This document shows, in pieces, positions 61,362 to 64,000 of a stretch of DNA of 64,000 nt (the stretch's first letter is position 1; each line of letters opens with the position of its first letter). The stretch comes from an uncultured Clostridia bacterium (GTDB lineage Bacteria > Bacillota > Clostridia > Christensenellales > Pumilibacteraceae), in contig CANQFK010000002.1 in assembly GCA_947598585.1 (NCBI GenBank), positions 30,484 through 94,483 of the forward strand, written 5' to 3'. Under the pieces are notes generated by a model. That model saw only the letters and a list, made by a program, of their open reading frames with translations, was not told the DNA's origin and did not search any database. A program made the position numbers and the translations under genes.

Positions 61362-62942
61362 ATGGCAAAAATTGCTTTCGACTATTACGACGCCGCCGAA
61401 AAAATGGCGGAAAAGGGCGAATACGAATCGGCTCTGCACTATTATTTTCTCGAACGCAACGCAGGTCAAAGGGATTGCAACGTCGAGATCGCCGACGTTT
61501 ACGGCGCAATGGGGATCATAAGCGAGGCGATCAGATATTACATGCGCGCCTTTAACGTCAACAGAATGAACAATGATGCGTTGCGCGGGCTCGTTTATTG
61601 TTTCAAAGATATCGACGAGGACGCCGCCTATTATTATATGGATCGCGCCTTGCGCCTCGACTTGGACGACGAGTTCGGGGATTTCGAATACGAGGACGAT
61701 TTTGTGAACGATTACGAACCGTCTTTGACCGTTCACGACAGAAGGGACAAGAGCGAGGTCCTCGACGAAGCCTTTCGACTTCTCGAAAACGGCGAACTCG
61801 ACGACGCGCGGGAACTTCTGACGTCGATAGACAAGGACTCTTATCAATACAGCGACGCATTGCTCGCTCTCGCCTCGATAGAACCGGAGGCGGACGGGGA
61901 AAAAGTTTTGCGACTTGTTCAAGAGGCGATCGCAGTCGATCCGCGCAATTTGAGGGCGCATCTGTTCAAAATAGTATATTACGCGCACAAAAACGACAAC
62001 GAAATGCTTGAAAAAAGCATGAGAGATCTCGACGAACTCGACTTTAAGGACGAGGACGACGTTTACAAGGTCGCAATGTGCTTTTGCAATTACAACCGCT
62101 ACGATCTTGCCGAAAAATACATTTTGCGCAAGCTGGAATTTACGCCTTACGACAAAGCCATGATGATAGGACTTGGCACCGCAATGTATAATAAAGGCGA
62201 TAAGAGCGGAGCGTTGAAAACGATCGAAAGGGTGTGCCATATCTATCCCGACGATATCGAGGCAAAGGAGATCGCGTCGTTCATCATGTCCGACGAGCAA
62301 GTGGACCTGCACGAAAAATTGCTTAAATTGAGGCAGGAATGGAAACAATATATAAAAAATCTTTTCCTCGAAGACGTCGATAACATTACCGATCCCGAAA
62401 GCATAAAAAGGATAAAATGGCTGTTGCAAAGCGACGACGACATCTATTTGCAGTCGGCGGTATGCACTTTCGTGGCGGGCTTGCCCGAGTATAACAAACT
62501 TATGGACGATGTGCTTTTGGATCCCTTTGCGCAGACTATAATAAAGAAACAGATCTTATTGAGAAGATTGGCGGATACAAAGACGAAAATATTGAATTTT
62601 GTCGTATCCGACATTTTGCGCACCGTAAAGGTAAAGCACCCTCGGGTAGAGGACAATCTCAAATTCGCATACTATTACGTCTTTGTTTCGCTTGCGGTCA
62701 CGGAAATTCGCTTTGAGGACGATCTGTACAGGTCGCTCAAAAAAGTTTCGGACGCATATAAGAATTGCCAAGACGAAAACAAGACCAAGTTGCCCGTCAA
62801 AGCGCTTGCCGCTATACTTTACTATCTCACTATGGAAGTTACGGCAAAGACGAGTTGCGAATATTTCGATTGCGAAGCTGCCGAATTTAACGAAGCCGTC
62901 GGAATGCTCGGGCTTAAAGGAGTGGAGAATGTACAATTTTGA
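61362..62942 (+). CDS. TPR-repeat protein
   Basis: 526 aa, cytosolic and acidic. TPR-like helix pairs occur through residues 1-310 (AEKMAEKGEYESALHYYFLE, YGAMGIISEAIRYYMRAF, ALLALASIEPEADG, AMYNKGDKSGALKTIERV). The C-terminal 200 residues are alpha-helical without a recognised family. It probably scaffolds protein complexes. It overlaps the HEAT-like gene by 14 bp, implying a joint role. Confidence 0.7.
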   Translation: MAKIAFDYYDAAEKMAEKGEYESALHYYFLERNAGQRDCNVEIADVYGAMGIISEAIRYYMRAFNVNRMNNDALRGLVYCFKDIDEDAAYYYMDRALRLDLDDEFGDFEYEDDFVNDYEPSLTVHDRRDKSEVLDEAFRLLENGELDDARELLTSIDKDSYQYSDALLALASIEPEADGEKVLRLVQEAIAVDPRNLRAHLFKIVYYAHKNDNEMLEKSMRDLDELDFKDEDDVYKVAMCFCNYNRYDLAEKYILRKLEFTPYDKAMMIGLGTAMYNKGDKSGALKTIERVCHIYPDDIEAKEIASFIMSDEQVDLHEKLLKLRQEWKQYIKNLFLEDVDNITDPESIKRIKWLLQSDDDIYLQSAVCTFVAGLPEYNKLMDDVLLDPFAQTIIKKQILLRRLADTKTKILNFVVSDILRTVKVKHPRVEDNLKFAYYYVFVSLAVTEIRFEDDLYRSLKKVSDAYKNCQDENKTKLPVKALAAILYYLTMEVTAKTSCEYFDCEAAEFNEAVGMLGLKGVENVQF

Positions 62943-63696
62943 TAAAATGTTTTCGGACTTTATAAAGAGCAAAGGACACGTTCACGAGGACGAACTCAAC
63001 GAAGTTTACGAGGAATGGCTATCGGCAAAGGACGATAAACTCGGAAGATCGCCATCGGAAATACTTGACGAGATGACGGACGCCCAACTTATCGCCGAAC
63101 TCGAAGAGGAGTGCGAGAGTGCCGATCCGTCGCTTACCGTCATGGAAAATCTCGAAAAGCGCGCGCCCGTACAGCTTCTTATCCCGCTTCTTTACGAGGA
63201 CAATGAAACGCTCGTTTATTGCGCGGCGGAACTTTTGCGCAATTTGGACAAAGCGCCGCTCGATATCTTTGCCGATATGCTCACCGAAACAAATGACGAG
63301 GAACTCTTTGAATTGCTCATCGCTACGTTAAAGGAAGATCCCGACGCCGTAAGAGAAAAATTGCTCCGAAAGGCAGAAAATGCGGATATGCGCATAAAAA
63401 CCGTAATAGGCGAGATCCTGGCGGAGGGCGGTCGCGACGAGCGAGTGTTCGGACTGCTCAGCGAACTGTTCGCTTCGGGCGACAACTTGCCGCTCTATTC
63501 GGGCTATCTTGCGCGATACGGCGACGAACGCGCTGCTGCGATGCTGTATAGAGCGTTGGACAGCGCGCGATACGGCGACTACATCGAGATAAGGAACGCG
63601 ATAGAAGTCCTCGGCGGCGTTGTGGACGACAGTTACAGGGATTTTTCGGAAGATCCCGACTACATCAGATTAAAGGAGAAGAAAGATGGGAAATAA
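62929..63696 (+). CDS. HEAT-repeat-like acidic protein
   Basis: 255 aa, all-alpha and strongly acidic. Repeating helix pairs such as VQLLIPLLYEDNETLVYCAAELL, LFELLIATLKEDPDAVREKLL and VFGLLSELFASGDN resemble HEAT repeats. ATG 62929 was chosen because AAGGAG lies upstream. Its 3' end overlaps the HD-domain gene by 11 bp. Function unknown. Confidence 0.65.
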   Translation: MYNFDKMFSDFIKSKGHVHEDELNEVYEEWLSAKDDKLGRSPSEILDEMTDAQLIAELEEECESADPSLTVMENLEKRAPVQLLIPLLYEDNETLVYCAAELLRNLDKAPLDIFADMLTETNDEELFELLIATLKEDPDAVREKLLRKAENADMRIKTVIGEILAEGGRDERVFGLLSELFASGDNLPLYSGYLARYGDERAAAMLYRALDSARYGDYIEIRNAIEVLGGVVDDSYRDFSEDPDYIRLKEKKDGK

Positions 63697-64000
63697 AGTG
63701 ACTTTATCCGACGTAAAAGCCAACGCGGAAATACGCGCGCTCATCGAAACGGCAAATCACAACTTGGAGGTAATGGGATATACCGAACACGGCATACGTC
63801 ATGTTTCCTTTGTCAGCCACGCCACAAGCGAGATATTGAATGAGCTCGGCTATGACGAGCGCACGGTGGAATTGGGCGCGATAGCAGGTTGGGTGCACGA
63901 TATAGGCAACGCGGTCAACAGGCGCCGACACGGTATAACGGGCGCGGTCATGACATCGAGGATCCTGTCCATCATGGGCATGCCGCCCGAGGAAGTGGCT
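63686..64000 (+). CDS. HD-domain phosphohydrolase, partial (runs off window)
   Basis: 105 codons visible. TEHGIRHVSFVSHATSEIL gives the first His, and IAGWVHDIGNAVNRRRHGITG the HD pair and following His of a metal-dependent HD domain. Members hydrolyse nucleotides or cyclic dinucleotides. AAAGGAG precedes ATG 63686. The C-terminus lies beyond 64000. Confidence 0.85.
   Translation, partial: MGNKVTLSDVKANAEIRALIETANHNLEVMGYTEHGIRHVSFVSHATSEILNELGYDERTVELGAIAGWVHDIGNAVNRRRHGITGAVMTSRILSIMGMPPEEVA

Overview
The window looks like chromosomal DNA of a Bacillota lineage, class Clostridia by inference and perhaps an uncultured Christensenellales-type gut organism. The evidence is the conserved Firmicutes gene order (rpsB-tsf-pyrH-frr-uppS-cdsA-dxr-rseP-ispG-polC-like-rimP-nusA-rnpM-L7Ae-infB-rbfA-nrnA-truB-ribF), strong AGGAGG-type ribosome binding sites, SigA-like promoters with 17-18 bp spacers, an FMN riboswitch, a YabP/YabQ sporulation pair, and roughly even GC content. 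No tRNA, rRNA, CRISPR array, transposase or prophage was seen.

Layout. 1-4.1 kb: a Fic protein with its own operator-like promoter, a SGNH-like/SemiSWEET-like membrane pair divergent from a LysR regulator, a YjbR/PUA-like fusion and a membrane-anchored XRE regulator. 4.1-9.8 kb: an FMN riboswitch controls a RibU-TsaE fusion, followed by yhbY, tsaB, rimI, an alpha/beta hydrolase, a membrane-fused MurF-like ligase and fabG. 9.8-19 kb: two large envelope proteins (a four-module beta-sandwich protein and a beta-propeller protein), a split TauE/SafE exporter, a lipoprotein, a PdaB-like deacetylase and a double-OB SSB. 19-23.3 kb: ppx, maf, an MreB-like protein lacking its catalytic acids, ruvX and a DUF1292 protein with a Cys-rich repeat tail. 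23.3-43.5 kb: the translation, lipid and isoprenoid superoperon ending with ribF, a TIM-barrel protein, an M24 peptidase and efp. Here the polC position holds a protein with only the PolC N-terminal, OB and exonuclease parts.

43.6-52.5 kb is the most unusual region. A near-consensus promoter drives six tightly packed genes: a multispanning membrane protein, a membrane-anchored McrB-like AAA+ ATPase, a DUF2357-like coiled-coil protein with a nine-G tract in its coding sequence, a second membrane-anchored McrB-like AAA+ paralogue, a cell-surface protein with about 330 residues of acidic Pro-Trp repeats, and a membrane-anchored MBG-repeat ectodomain protein. A convergent gene encodes a DUF4011-type SF1 helicase whose C-terminal nuclease-like domain appears to have lost catalytic acids. 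I infer a transenvelope, possibly phase-variable, AAA+-powered system, either for defence/surveillance or for surface assembly. The sequence alone cannot decide between these.

56.5-64 kb: asd-dapA-dapB followed by yabP-yabQ on the minus strand. Divergent from it are a membrane protein, a methyltransferase, a TPR protein, a HEAT-like protein and an HD-domain protein cut by the window end.
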